A stretch of DNA of 64,000 nucleotides from assembly GCA_016700175.1 (NCBI GenBank), contig CP065003.1, positions 568,001-632,000 of the forward strand, in the 5' to 3' direction. The translations under genes were made by a program, and so were the position numbers. This DNA comes from Acidobacteriota bacterium. Its GTDB lineage: Bacteria; Acidobacteriota; Blastocatellia; Pyrinomonadales; Pyrinomonadaceae. Under the pieces are notes generated by a model. It searched no databases, was not told where the DNA came from, and saw only the letters and a list, made by a program, of their open reading frames with translations. This document shows positions 1 to 8,117 of the stretch, piece by piece (the first letter of the stretch is position 1; the number at the start of each line of letters is the position of its first letter).

Positions 1-464
1 AGTCGAGATATCTCGAGAATCTAGAGAAATATCCCGAGTTCAGCCTTATGGACGAGGTCTTGTACAAACTCGCGGTCACCTACCAGATCGAAGAGGAAAC
101 GGACGAAGCGGCCAAGTACTTCCAGCGCCTAGTCAGGGAGTTTCCCAACAGCGAGTATGTGGATAAGGCGAAGGAACAGCTGAACCTGATCGGCGCGGAG
201 ATCCCGGAACCGAACCCGGAACGGATGGAAGTCATGCCTCCTGAAAAGGCCTCGTTCTTCGAGAACTTCAAGAACGAGTTCCTCGGGATCTATCCTCTTA
301 CCATCGACAAGAACGGTGTTCTGATGACCAAAGAGTTCGACGAGAAGAAGTTCGAGCTTATCGATCAGATCATCGAGAATCAGGGCGAGATCGAGAGTTC
401 CCAGATTCCCAAGGCTCTGACGACGGTCATCTCGGAACGCGTTCCCCAGGGCAGTCCGAAGTAG
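1..464 (+). CDS. BamD-like TPR lipoprotein, C-terminal part (partial)
   Basis: The frame is open from the first bases of the window, so the N-terminus, including any signal peptide and lipobox, lies outside. What is visible starts inside a tetratricopeptide segment (YPEFSLMDEVLYKLAVTYQ, then AAKYFQRLVREFPNSEYVDKAKEQL), the helical-pair pattern of BamD/YfiO-type outer-membrane assembly lipoproteins, followed by about 80 residues without clear repeats. If it is BamD it acts at the periplasmic face of the outer membrane in beta-barrel insertion. A generic TPR protein is the alternative. It is followed by a hairpin terminator and another TPR gene. The ATG at 48 is internal to the repeat and is unlikely to be the start. 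Confidence 0.6.
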   Translation, partial: SRYLENLEKYPEFSLMDEVLYKLAVTYQIEEETDEAAKYFQRLVREFPNSEYVDKAKEQLNLIGAEIPEPNPERMEVMPPEKASFFENFKNEFLGIYPLTIDKNGVLMTKEFDEKKFELIDQIIENQGEIESSQIPKALTTVISERVPQGSPK

Positions 465-493
465 TCCGGCGGCACTTGCCGAAATTTTTATCC

Positions 494-540
494 GGCATCG
501 TACGGCGGACGAGACTATGACCGACGGACGATGCCTTTTT
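494..540 (+). terminator. Hairpin terminator after the BamD-like gene
   Basis: GGCATCGT (494-501) is the exact reverse complement of ACGATGCC (528-535), further pairs can form inside, and five T residues follow at 536-540. It also argues that the ATG at 531, inside the right arm, is not the start of the next gene. Confidence 0.6.
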
Positions 541-566
541 CCTCTCCAGTATTCAAAAGGTCCGAA

Positions 567-2678
567 ATGAAGAAGTTTTACCCGGCCGCTGTCGTTCCCG
601 CGCTTCTGTTTCTGCTTGCTTTCGCTGTGCCTGCGCAGGATCCGGAAGAAACGCCGCCCCCTCCGCCGCCTGAGATCGCGAGGGACAAGATCAGCGAAGA
701 GGCGAAGCTGTCCGAACTCCTTGCAAAAAGGCTTGAAGCACTTCCCCAGGAATTCCAGATCACGAGGGAAGAAAGGGAAGAGGCCTATGCAAAGCTCCTT
801 GAAGGGCAAAGGTATCTCTGGAACATGAGGCGTATGCGTTCGACGAATCCGGGAGTTCAGGTCGGCGCGAGGATGGCGAAGAACGCGCTTCAGAAGGCCG
901 TGGAACTAAATCCGAAACTCGCCGAAGGCTACACAGCGCTCGCCGAACTGGTGCTTTCCGCTCCTCCCCAGGATCTCGAGGAGGCGATCAGCCTCTCGGA
1001 GATCGCGGTCAAGCTCGATCCCGACAATTTCGGAGGATATCGTTTCCTCGGAAGGCTATACACGATCAAGAGCAATCTCGGGCGCGGGGCTGTGAACGCC
1101 GATGCCGCGGCCGCGGCGATCTCCGCCTGGAAGGAAATAGCCAGACTTGATCCTCGCAATGCGGAAGCCTGGGCGTTTCTGGCTGCGTTTTACCGATACA
1201 CGGACCAGAAAGAAGAAAGGATCCAGGCCCTCAGGAACTGGCTTTCGTCCGCTGCTCCCGTCGATCAGGGTTTTTACGGCCGTGTGATGAGGGAGGAAGG
1301 CGAGCTTTCACCGGAGGTCGCATCGGCAAAACTCGGAGAGGCGCTTCTCGATTCGGGTCGGTATGAAGAAGCGCTGGAGATCCTGACCCGTGCGATCTCG
1401 GAAGATCCCGGTAACCTGGAGCTCGCAGATATGCTCGGGGAGGCGCTTGAGAACGTCTCCGCGGCACAGATGTCGCCGGTCGTCGAGGCCCTCAGGCAGG
1501 CCGTGTTCGCCAACCCTGACAGCCTTTCGCTCAACCGTCTCCTGGCGAGGACCCTCGCGAGAAGCGGGAGCCTGGAAGACGGCGCAAAGGTCCTCGAAGC
1601 TGCAAGCGCGAAGGCGTCGGCGACAGACGGAAGTGCTTCGGCGGAGTACCTTGTCGCGCTTGGGGACCTGCTCGCCGACTCGGAACAAACCGACAGATCC
1701 GTTGAGGCCTATGACAGGGCGTTAAAGGCCCGGAAGATAGGGAATGCTCTTCTAAAAGACGCTGATAGCCGCGAGTTCGCGAAGCTCGTGATAGCCAGGA
1801 AACTAGATGCTCTCCGCAGGGCGGGAAAGTACGAACGTGCACTCTCGGTCATCAACGGTTCCCGAGCGATGTTCGGTGAAGCGGACATTAGTCTGGACAA
1901 GGAGTTGGTTACGCTGTATCGGCAGAAAGGCGACCGCGAAGGGGCGCTGGCTTTCCTAAGATCGGCCAGAGAGCGGGCACCGAGGGATTACAGTCTAATA
2001 CGGACCGAAGCGTCGATCCTGACCGACCTCGGGAGGGTAGAAGAAGCGGTCGGTCTCATCCGAAAGCTGATCGATTCAAAGCCTGCCGACTCGACGCCCT
2101 CGATGATGTATGACGATTTTGTCAATTACCTGTTCATTTCGTCGCTTTACAACCAGGCGGGCGAAGGAAGAAAAGCGATCCTTGCTGCAACGAACGCGTT
2201 CTCCGTGGCCAAGGGGCAGGAACAGCGGCAGATTGCGAAACTGACGCTGGCGTCGGCGCAGAAGGCGTCCGGCGACCCGCAGTCGGCAGAGAAGAACCTT
2301 AGGGAAGTCCTTGCCGAGAACCCCGAAAATCCGATCGCGCTGAACAACCTCGGCTACCTTTTCCTTGAAACGGGGAAGAACTTTGAGGAGGCATTGGAAC
2401 TTATCAAGCGCGCGGTCAAGACGGACCCGAAGAACCCTTCGTATCTGGACAGTCTGGGCTGGGCACATTTCAAACTGGGGCACCTGGAACAGGCGGAGGT
2501 CAGCCTCAGGAAGGCGTTGAAGTATGATCCGGTTTCGGCGACGATCCTCGATCATCTCGGCGACGTCCTGAAAGCGCGCGGCAAGACGGCAGAGGCCAGG
2601 GAGATCTGGGAGAAGGCCCTGAAGTTCACGGGCGCGGGAACTGACGCCGAGCGGATTCGCCAGAAGATCGCGAATTGA
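567..2678 (+). CDS. Secreted tetratricopeptide-repeat protein
   Basis: A 703-residue protein with a signal peptide (MKKFYPAAVVPALLFLLAFAVPAQ) and a proline stretch (PPPPPP), then TPR units over most of its length. The clearest repeats are near residues 120-190, 250-330 and the C-terminal 150 residues (NPIALNNLGYLFLETGKNFEEA, SYLDSLGWAHFKLGHLEQAE). The start at 567 is preferred over 531 because it begins the signal peptide, has AAAAGG upstream, and 531 lies in a terminator stem. TPR arrays are protein-protein scaffolds. No enzyme domain is visible. Its place after a BamD-like gene suggests an envelope assembly role, which is inference only. A hairpin terminator follows. Confidence 0.85.
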   Translation: MKKFYPAAVVPALLFLLAFAVPAQDPEETPPPPPPEIARDKISEEAKLSELLAKRLEALPQEFQITREEREEAYAKLLEGQRYLWNMRRMRSTNPGVQVGARMAKNALQKAVELNPKLAEGYTALAELVLSAPPQDLEEAISLSEIAVKLDPDNFGGYRFLGRLYTIKSNLGRGAVNADAAAAAISAWKEIARLDPRNAEAWAFLAAFYRYTDQKEERIQALRNWLSSAAPVDQGFYGRVMREEGELSPEVASAKLGEALLDSGRYEEALEILTRAISEDPGNLELADMLGEALENVSAAQMSPVVEALRQAVFANPDSLSLNRLLARTLARSGSLEDGAKVLEAASAKASATDGSASAEYLVALGDLLADSEQTDRSVEAYDRALKARKIGNALLKDADSREFAKLVIARKLDALRRAGKYERALSVINGSRAMFGEADISLDKELVTLYRQKGDREGALAFLRSARERAPRDYSLIRTEASILTDLGRVEEAVGLIRKLIDSKPADSTPSMMYDDFVNYLFISSLYNQAGEGRKAILAATNAFSVAKGQEQRQIAKLTLASAQKASGDPQSAEKNLREVLAENPENPIALNNLGYLFLETGKNFEEALELIKRAVKTDPKNPSYLDSLGWAHFKLGHLEQAEVSLRKALKYDPVSATILDHLGDVLKARGKTAEAREIWEKALKFTGAGTDAERIRQKIAN

Positions 2679-2703
2679 CGGGTGATAGAGGTCTGAAGGA
2701 CGG

Positions 2704-2728
2704 GAGGCGCTGCGGCGCCTTTCTTCTT
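2704..2728 (+). terminator. Hairpin terminator after the TPR gene
   Basis: AGGCGC-TGCG-GCGCCT (2705-2720) followed by the T-rich TTCTTCTT. It separates the TPR gene from the riboswitch-controlled gene downstream. Confidence 0.6.
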
Positions 2729-2760
2729 CGCAAGCGGCTGATCAACACGTTTAAACTTTA

Positions 2761-2789
2761 TTGTCACGAATCGCTTTATCTGCTAACCT
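2761..2789 (+). promoter_or_regulatory. Possible sigma-70 promoter for the CAP-domain gene
   Basis: TTGTCA at 2761 (5 of 6 matches to the -35 consensus), exact 17 bp spacer, TAACCT at 2784 (weak -10). Transcription from here would start near 2796 and include the whole riboswitch candidate. Confidence 0.35.
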
Positions 2790-2835
2790 CAATCATTGGT
2801 AGGAAGCCACGGATCATCCCCGATCCTCGCTCTTT

Positions 2836-2915
2836 ACCGAAAAGGCAACCCCGCAGCGATGCGGGTGGACGCAAAGTCTCGAGTCTCCTTTCGTGAGACG
2901 GTCGGACTGCCGAAG
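2836..2915 (+). promoter_or_regulatory. Cyclic-di-GMP-I (GEMM-I) riboswitch candidate
   Basis: The segment carries the conserved GEMM-I landmarks in order: AAAAGGCAAC (2839-2849), a stem CCCGCA/TGCGGG closed by the GNRA tetraloop GCGA (2850-2865), GGACGCAAAG (2867-2876), a second stem GTCTC/GAGAC (2876-2880 and 2895-2899) with a T-rich internal loop, and GGTCGGACTGCCGAA (2900-2914). The GNRA loop and its receptor helix are hallmarks of this class. The base equivalent to the G that discriminates c-di-GMP from cGAMP reads as G by my alignment, so c-di-GMP is the likelier ligand. The aptamer ends about 11 nt before the ATG at 2926 with no T-run after it, which suggests control of translation rather than termination. 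Confidence 0.8.
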
Positions 2916-2925
2916 TGAAGACGCA

Positions 2926-3546
2926 ATGAAAAATCCCCTAAAGATAGCGATAGTCTTTGCCGCTCTGGTGCTGTGCTTCCTGACGGCGACACCTCCCGTT
3001 CCTGCACAGACGGCGACCGCGACCGGTAAGGTAGCGTCGGGCAGGACGACATTGAAGAGCCCTCCGGATAACTCCAGACCAAGGGTTGTTCTTGCCGCGT
3101 CTGAACTGGAGGCCCCGGAACGGGAAACGTCGCGAGCGATCTCGACCTCGGAAGACCTTGAGAAAAGGGTTTTTGACCTGATCAACGCCAAGAGGATCGA
3201 AGCCGGAGCAGCGCCTCTCTCCTGGAGCGGCAAGGTGGCAAAGGTAGCGCGAAATCACTCCAGGGAAATGGCGCTCTACGACTACTTCAGCCACACGGAC
3301 GTCGAGGGAAATCTCGTCGACCGCCGCGCGACGAATGCCGGAATCAAGAAATGGACGTCGATCGGCGAGAACATCGCGTATCTGCGCGGTTACGACGACC
3401 CTGCTCTGAACGCGGTCGAACGGTGGATGCTCTCTCCAAGCCACCGCGAAAACCTCCTGGACCCTCGATGGAAAGAGTCCGGGATAGGACTTGCGATCAC
3501 AAGCGACGGGACGTACTTTTTCACGCAGGTGTTCGTCGTCGAGTGA
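2926..3546 (+). CDS. Secreted CAP (SCP/PR1, YkwD-like) domain protein
   Basis: A 206-residue protein: signal peptide (MKNPLKIAIVFAALVLCFLTATPPVPAQ), a low-complexity linker of about 55 residues, then a complete bacterial CAP domain. Family signatures are seen: DLINAKRIEAGAAPLSWS, NHSREMALYDYFSHTD (metal-site His), GENIAY, and a second His in SPSHRENLLDPRWKESGIG. Bacterial CAP proteins are extracytoplasmic with poorly defined activity. The ATG at 2926 is chosen over an upstream in-frame codon because that extension runs back into the riboswitch and lacks signal-peptide character. The c-di-GMP aptamer just upstream suggests expression follows the motile/sessile switch (inference). Transcribed alone: terminators lie on both sides. 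Confidence 0.88.
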   Translation: MKNPLKIAIVFAALVLCFLTATPPVPAQTATATGKVASGRTTLKSPPDNSRPRVVLAASELEAPERETSRAISTSEDLEKRVFDLINAKRIEAGAAPLSWSGKVAKVARNHSREMALYDYFSHTDVEGNLVDRRATNAGIKKWTSIGENIAYLRGYDDPALNAVERWMLSPSHRENLLDPRWKESGIGLAITSDGTYFFTQVFVVE

Positions 3547-3571
3547 TTAAATCGAGAACACGCTTCCAAAG

Positions 3572-3599
3572 GCCTTCGAGTCAAGCTCGGGGGCTTTTT
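3572..3599 (+). terminator. Hairpin terminator after the CAP gene
   Basis: GCCTTCGAG-TCAAG-CTCGGGGGC (9 pairs including two G-U) followed by TTTTT. The remainder of the gap to 3866 shows no gene, repeat or RNA that I can recognise. Confidence 0.75.
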
Positions 3600-3866
3600 C
3601 GTTTGTTCGATAAGCTTCAGCTTGCCGCACGGAGGTTACGCGAACCTAAGTTTGCGGCGCGCGAATTCGCGGATGAGGTGTGGGCAAGAAAATCTCTAGC
3701 TGCAAACTGTACCTGATTCAGCCCTCCGGCAAGCATATCGGGCCAGACATCTGACTCGGATTTCACGGAATATCGAATATCATGAAAAATGGGCCAGATA
3801 ACTGTAGGTAAGGGTGTAAGATCGAAGCCACCGCCGAAGACTTGATCTCTCAATACTTTCGAGTTC

Positions 3867-4391
3867 CTAAACGCAATCTGAAGGTGATGCGCTTTCGCAC
3901 AGTTTTGAGGATGCGGAGTCGTCGGGCACTAGCAACACCGTTGAGACCACGCCACTTTCACTCCAGATCGAAATACCTCGACCGACACAACTGTGGATCG
4001 TCCATTTGATCTCTTCACCCAGGATCTGCGATTCGCTTCTGGAACTGACAGAACATTTCTCCAGGTCCAGATCGTTTTCCTCGGCAAAGCTATTTAACAG
4101 CACTCTGTCTCTGAAAAATACCTCTGCACTTACCAGCGTCCATTCTGGAACATTCCACCTCTTTCCATAGGCTAACTGGCACGGTCCGGTTGAGTAGCTC
4201 GCTCTCACGCGGAACTTCTCGAGACGATAATATTCGACCTCTTCTTTACAGCCCTCAGTGTTAAATTTTTCCGTGATTTCCGCGCAGGAAGTGCGCATTG
4301 GTTTCAGAATTCCTAATTCCTGAGCGCTTACGCTATGAAATAGCGACAGCAACGCGATGGAAACAAGCACGGCTTTCGACCGAGTCTTCAT
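3867..4391 (-). CDS. Secreted protein of unknown function
   Basis: A 174-residue protein with a clear signal peptide (MKTRSKAVLVSIALLSLFHSVSAQ) and no domain I recognise. Several cysteines are spread over the mature part (CAEITEKFNTEGCKEE, GPCQLAYGK, LEKCSV, SCVGRG, KLCESASPSDC), compatible with disulfides in the periplasm. The start at 4391 is chosen because it begins the signal peptide. A GTG at 4412 would only add seven residues. Base composition looks less GC-rich than the neighbours, which may mean later acquisition. It stands alone, tail to tail with the CAP gene. Confidence 0.6.
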   Translation of the reverse strand: MKTRSKAVLVSIALLSLFHSVSAQELGILKPMRTSCAEITEKFNTEGCKEEVEYYRLEKFRVRASYSTGPCQLAYGKRWNVPEWTLVSAEVFFRDRVLLNSFAEENDLDLEKCSVSSRSESQILGEEIKWTIHSCVGRGISIWSESGVVSTVLLVPDDSASSKLCESASPSDCV

Positions 4392-4629
4392 TGTCTCGAC
4401 ATTGTACCGCACACCTGAGGGTTGTCAGAAGTGAAGTATTTTGAACTTGCGTTCGCCCGGAACTCCACGGGCCGCTCGGCCCGCGATAAACTAAAGCACA
4501 TCAGACCAAAGTGCGGCGAACTTAAGCTTGCACCGCGCTCAGCTGCGGGATCCCACGTGCCGTTCGGGCCGCCTGCGGCCCGGCGCGGACGGTTGCAGAC
4601 ACGAACGACTCGCCCTATCCTCTTTTCTT

Positions 4630-5544
4630 ATGCGGAACGGCGGGTTCACTCTTCCATCCTTTGCAAAGGTCAACTGGTTCCTGAAGGTCTGGGGCCGGCG
4701 TGCCGACGGCTTTCACGAGATCTGTACCGCCTTCCAGACGATCTCGCTTCACGACACGATCTCGTTCGAGCCCGCGGATTCTCTCATCCTTGAATCCTCG
4801 GACCCCCGACTTCCTACAGACGGCAGTAATCTCGTCCACAGGGCCGCTGATGCACTTCGGAAACAGGCGGGAGCCGATCTCGGCGCGAAGATCCGGATCG
4901 AGAAGCACATACCATTTCCCGGGGGTCTCGGAGGCGGATCGTCGAACGCCGCCGTCGCCATGCTCGGTCTCGCAAAGCTGTGGGAAGTGAATCCGTCGTT
5001 CGAGGACCTGTTCGAGTTAGCGCTGGAAATCGGCTCGGACGTGCCCTTCTTTCTTGTCGGCGGCACGGTGCTCGGAACCGGGCGCGGGACCGATCTCGAA
5101 CCGCTCCCTGACACGGGCAGGAAACTGCTTCTGATCGACACCCCGATGGCCGAATATTCCACCGCGGAAGCCTACCGATCGCTGGGACGGCATCGCTTGA
5201 CATCGGAAGGGCCTGAAACTAAGCTTATGGTTTGCCGTGAATTGGCTAAAGGGCTGATTTCGGGCAGTATGGAGGCGGTCAACGATTTTGAGAAAGCAGT
5301 TGCCGGTTTCGCATCTGAGATCGAGTCGGCAAAGGAAGGACTCCTCACCGAAGGGGCAACGAGCGCAGGCCTCTCCGGAAGCGGCCCAAGCGTCTTCGGC
5401 GTGTTTGAAAATGAAACGTTGCGGCAGCAGGCTTATAGGGCTCTTTCGCGGGGATCCCGCATCGTGGCTGCCGAAAGTACTTCCAGGACCGAGTATCGGA
5501 AAGCGCTTGGCTCCTGCGCTGAACTCCTTCCGCGGCACACTTAA
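4630..5544 (+). CDS. ispE: 4-diphosphocytidyl-2-C-methyl-D-erythritol kinase IspE
   Basis: A 304-residue GHMP-family kinase that phosphorylates CDP-methylerythritol in the MEP route to isoprenoid precursors, in the cytosol. Seen: the N-terminal catalytic Lys region PSFAKVNWFLKV (K13), the ATP-binding glycine loop PGGLGGGSSNAA (97-108), the catalytic Asp in IGSDVPF (D137), and the third GHMP motif GLSGSGPSVFG near the C-terminus. The start at 4630 is chosen because the N-terminus then matches IspE. The upstream in-frame extension from 4528 looks like non-coding sequence. Followed within 10 bp by tRNA-Gln. Confidence 0.95.
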   Translation: MRNGGFTLPSFAKVNWFLKVWGRRADGFHEICTAFQTISLHDTISFEPADSLILESSDPRLPTDGSNLVHRAADALRKQAGADLGAKIRIEKHIPFPGGLGGGSSNAAVAMLGLAKLWEVNPSFEDLFELALEIGSDVPFFLVGGTVLGTGRGTDLEPLPDTGRKLLLIDTPMAEYSTAEAYRSLGRHRLTSEGPETKLMVCRELAKGLISGSMEAVNDFEKAVAGFASEIESAKEGLLTEGATSAGLSGSGPSVFGVFENETLRQQAYRALSRGSRIVAAESTSRTEYRKALGSCAELLPRHT

Positions 5545-5553
5545 CGGCTTTAT

Positions 5554-5625
5554 TGGGGCGTCGCCAAGTGGTAAGGCACCGGGTTTTGGTCCCGGCATTC
5601 GTAGGTTCGAATCCTTCCGCCCCAG
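5554..5625 (+). tRNA. tRNA-Gln (anticodon TTG)
   Basis: A complete cloverleaf: acceptor TGGGGCG/CGCCCCA, anticodon stem CCGGG/CCCGG around loop TTTTGGT with anticodon TTG, T-arm GTAGGTTCGAATCCTTC. The U1-A72 pair is typical of bacterial tRNA-Gln. The CCA end is not encoded. It lies between ispE and prs. Confidence 0.95.
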
Positions 5626-5645
5626 CAGATCGGCAGATGGAAGGG

Positions 5646-5689
5646 CGAGTGAACGGCCTGAGAGGCCGGTTCGCTCGTCGTTTGTTTTT
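5646..5689 (+). terminator. Strong hairpin terminator between tRNA-Gln and prs
   Basis: CGAGTGAACGGCCT pairs with AGGCCGGTTCGCTCG (one bulge) over 5646-5677, then TCGTTTGTTTTT. The T-run ends only 5 bp before the prs start codon, so it may also act as an attenuator or 5' element for prs. Confidence 0.7.
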
Positions 5690-5694
5690 ACGTA

Positions 5695-6651
5695 ATGAGC
5701 GTGACAGGCGACATAAAGATCTTCACCGGAAACGCGCATATCGAGCTGGCGGAGAAGATCTGCAGGCACTTGAGCTGCGATCTCGGAATGGCAAGTACCG
5801 ACCGATTCTCGGACGGCGAGTTCAATTTTCAGATCGGGGAGAACGTGCGGGGATCCGACGTCTTCATCATCCAGCCGACGTGCCCGCCGACCGATCAGAA
5901 TCTCATGGAGCTTCTGATCATGCTCGATACGTTCAAGCGCGCTTCCGCGGAACGCGTGACGGCGGTGATCCCGTATTTCGGTTATGCGAGGTCGGACAAG
6001 AAGGACCGCCCCAGGGTGCCGATCGCGGCCAAGCTGATCGCGAACCTTATCAACACCGCCGGCACGGACCGCATACTCACGGTGGATCTGCACGCATCGC
6101 AGATCCAGGGCTTCTTTGACATTCCGGTCGACCATCTTTTCGCGGCTCCTGTGATCGTGAATTATTTCCAGGAGAACCCGATCGAGAACCTTGTGGTCGT
6201 CGCGCCGGACACCGGAGGCGCCGAGCGTGCGCGCGCTTACGCTAAAAGGCTGGATGCGGGCCTTGTGCTGGTGGACAAGCGCCGCGAGAAGGCCAACGTA
6301 GCCGAAGTGATGAACGTGGTCGGAAACGTGAAGGAGATGAACTGCCTCATCGTCGACGACATGTGCGATACCGGCGGGACGATCTGCAAGGTGGCCGAGG
6401 CCCTTCACAAGAACGGAGCGAACGACATTTACGCGTGCTTTTCGCACGCGGTGCTTTCCGGCAACGCCATAAACAACCTTGCCGGATCGCACATAAAGAA
6501 GATCATCGTAACCGACACGATCCCCCTGCATGAGGACGGCCGGGATTTGATGGAACAGGGCAGGATCGAAGTGCTTTCGGTCGCTGAACTGCTTGCTACG
6601 GCAATTAAATCGATCCACGACGAGACCAGCGTCTCGTTTCTTTTCATTTAG
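5695..6651 (+). CDS. prs: Ribose-phosphate pyrophosphokinase (PRPP synthase)
   Basis: A full-length (318 aa) class I PRPP synthase making 5-phosphoribosyl-1-pyrophosphate from ribose 5-phosphate and ATP for nucleotide, His and Trp synthesis. Seen: the flexible-loop region ARSDKKDRPRVPIAAKL (98-114), the metal-binding TVDLHASQIQGFF (129-141), KR of the catalytic loop (K195, R196) and the PRPP-binding VDDMCDTGGT (220-229). The N-terminus fits the family, so 5695 is taken as the start, although no Shine-Dalgarno is present and a terminator-like hairpin ends 5 bp upstream. Followed by rplY and pth in the order common in many bacteria. Confidence 0.97.
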   Translation: MSVTGDIKIFTGNAHIELAEKICRHLSCDLGMASTDRFSDGEFNFQIGENVRGSDVFIIQPTCPPTDQNLMELLIMLDTFKRASAERVTAVIPYFGYARSDKKDRPRVPIAAKLIANLINTAGTDRILTVDLHASQIQGFFDIPVDHLFAAPVIVNYFQENPIENLVVVAPDTGGAERARAYAKRLDAGLVLVDKRREKANVAEVMNVVGNVKEMNCLIVDDMCDTGGTICKVAEALHKNGANDIYACFSHAVLSGNAINNLAGSHIKKIIVTDTIPLHEDGRDLMEQGRIEVLSVAELLATAIKSIHDETSVSFLFI

Positions 6652-6683
6652 AAAGGAGTAGATAACAGTAGAGGCTTCAGAAA

Positions 6684-7376
6684 ATGGCTGAAAAATTTGT
6701 AATAAAGGCTGAGAAAAGGGACGACCGCGGCACGAACGCCGCGCGCCGTCTGCGCAGGGAAGGAAAGATCCCCGCGAATGTCTACGGCGGGGGAGGCGAT
6801 GCGATCGCCATCACTGCAGACCACAAGGAACTCGCTGCGATCCTTCGATCCGACACGGGTGCCAACACGCTTTTTACCCTCGATATCGAGGGAGTCGGCG
6901 AAAGCCGCGTGATCTTTCAGGACAGGCAGATCGATCCGGTTCACGGCCGCCTTATTCACGCCGACCTTCGAAGGCTTGCGAAGGGAGAGAAGATCGAGTT
7001 GACGATCCCCGTCCATCTTGTCGGAACACCCAGGGGCGTTGAGGAAGAAGGCGGGCTGCTCGAGCAGCAGATGCGCGAGATCCGTGTCTCCTGTACGCCG
7101 AGCAACATTCCCGAGTCGATCGATGTCGACGTTTCCGGACTGGATATCGGCGATTCGATCTCGATCTCCGAGGTCTCGTTCGGCGATGAGGTCGAAGTGC
7201 TTGAATCACCTGAAGCGACCGTCGCTTCGGTCGTGTTCGTCAAGGAGCCCGAGCTCGAGCCGGAGGTCGAGGAAGAACTCGCGGAGCCGGAACTTGTCGG
7301 CGAGGAAGGCGAGGAAGCTGCCGAAGGCGAAGAGGCTGCCGAGGGCGAAGCGTCCGAGGAAGGCGATTCCGAATAG
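6684..7376 (+). CDS. rplY: 50S ribosomal protein L25/Ctc (long form)
   Basis: A 230-residue bL25 of the two-domain CTC/TL5 type, which binds 5S rRNA. The N-terminal domain is clear (RDDRGTNAARRLRREGKIPANVYGGG, then DPVHGRLIHADL), the C-terminal beta domain spans about 95-185 (VHLVGTPRGVEEEGGLLEQ, SIDVDVSGLDIGDSISISEV), and a very acidic Glu/Ala tail makes up the last 40 residues. Such acidic tails are common in long L25. A strong AAAGGAG at 6652 is about 25 nt from the ATG, too far, but GAGG near 6672 is well placed. The pth gene starts 36 bp downstream, the usual rplY-pth arrangement. Confidence 0.93.
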   Translation: MAEKFVIKAEKRDDRGTNAARRLRREGKIPANVYGGGGDAIAITADHKELAAILRSDTGANTLFTLDIEGVGESRVIFQDRQIDPVHGRLIHADLRRLAKGEKIELTIPVHLVGTPRGVEEEGGLLEQQMREIRVSCTPSNIPESIDVDVSGLDIGDSISISEVSFGDEVEVLESPEATVASVVFVKEPELEPEVEEELAEPELVGEEGEEAAEGEEAAEGEASEEGDSE

Positions 7377-7412
7377 TCCGTATCTGCGGGCGGCACGCCT
7401 GGAGCGGGTCCG

Positions 7413-8021
7413 ATGATCTTTTCACGAAAGGATCGGCCTTCCGAAGACGGCGAAGGTTCCCTGTGGCTGATCGTCGGCCTCGGCAACCCCGGCGCGGAGT
7501 ACGAAAGGACGCGGCATAACGCCGGGTTCCTGGTGATCGACCGGCTTGCAGCGGTCAGCGGTTCGTCGGTCAGAAGGACCGAGTGCCGTTCGCTGATCGG
7601 ACGCGCGGAGATCGAGGGAACTCCGGCAGAGCTGGTCAAGCCGCAGACCTATATGAACCTGAGCGGAGAGGCACTTGCTTGCCTGCTCCGCAAGGAAGAA
7701 AGGAGCCTTGAACGGACGCTCGTGATCGTGGACGATCTGGCGCTTCCGTTCGGATCGATAAGGCTTCGCACAAAGGGATCGGCGGGAGGACACAACGGCC
7801 TCCGGTCGATCATCGGTTCGCTGAAAACAGAAGAGTTCGCGAGGCTGAGGATCGGGATCTCTCCCGACCATCCTGTTGCGAACACGAAGAAATTCGTACT
7901 TGATAACTTTCCGGCTGCCGACTCCGAAAAGCTTGCGGAGGTAGTCGACCGAAGCGCGGAAGCCGCGATCGCGGTCATCTGCAAAGGGTTCGCTTCGGCG
8001 ATGTCGGAATTCAACGGTTGA
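7413..8021 (+). CDS. pth: Peptidyl-tRNA hydrolase
   Basis: Pth (202 aa) releases peptides from peptidyl-tRNA dropped by ribosomes. Seen: LIVGLGNPGAEYERTRHNAGF with the catalytic His (H35), KPQTYMNLSG carrying the substrate-binding Asn, VDDLALPFGSIRLRTKGSAGGHNGLRSI with the catalytic Asp. An N-terminal extension of about 17 residues (MIFSRKDRPSEDGEGSL) precedes the usual start. No better start codon is visible closer in. Same strand and close behind rplY, so probably cotranscribed. Confidence 0.95.
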   Translation: MIFSRKDRPSEDGEGSLWLIVGLGNPGAEYERTRHNAGFLVIDRLAAVSGSSVRRTECRSLIGRAEIEGTPAELVKPQTYMNLSGEALACLLRKEERSLERTLVIVDDLALPFGSIRLRTKGSAGGHNGLRSIIGSLKTEEFARLRIGISPDHPVANTKKFVLDNFPAADSEKLAEVVDRSAEAAIAVICKGFASAMSEFNG

Positions 8022-8069
8022 ATAGCTCCGTGGAGCGGTTCCGCGGAATCACTAAATGACACCTTCTTA

Positions 8070-8090
8070 CTTCGGCGCCAGTCGCCGAGG
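8070..8090 (+). promoter_or_regulatory. Leader hairpin before rpsF
   Basis: CTTCGGCG pairs with CGCCGAGG around a short loop, 12 bp before the rpsF Shine-Dalgarno. Leaders of rpsF operons are often autoregulated by the S6-S18 complex in several phyla. I see a hairpin in the right place but cannot confirm the binding motif. Confidence 0.3.
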
Positions 8091-8117
8091 TTGGAAAGCC
8101 AAAAGGAGGACAAAGAT

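Noticed and set aside
2675..2896. 73-codon frame before the CAP gene
   Set aside because: Covers the terminator, the promoter and most of the riboswitch; no protein character.
5017..6618. 533-codon frame on the minus strand across ispE, tRNA-Gln and prs
   Set aside because: Runs antisense through two certain genes and a tRNA, has no family motif, and is Arg/His-rich as expected for antisense of GC-rich genes.
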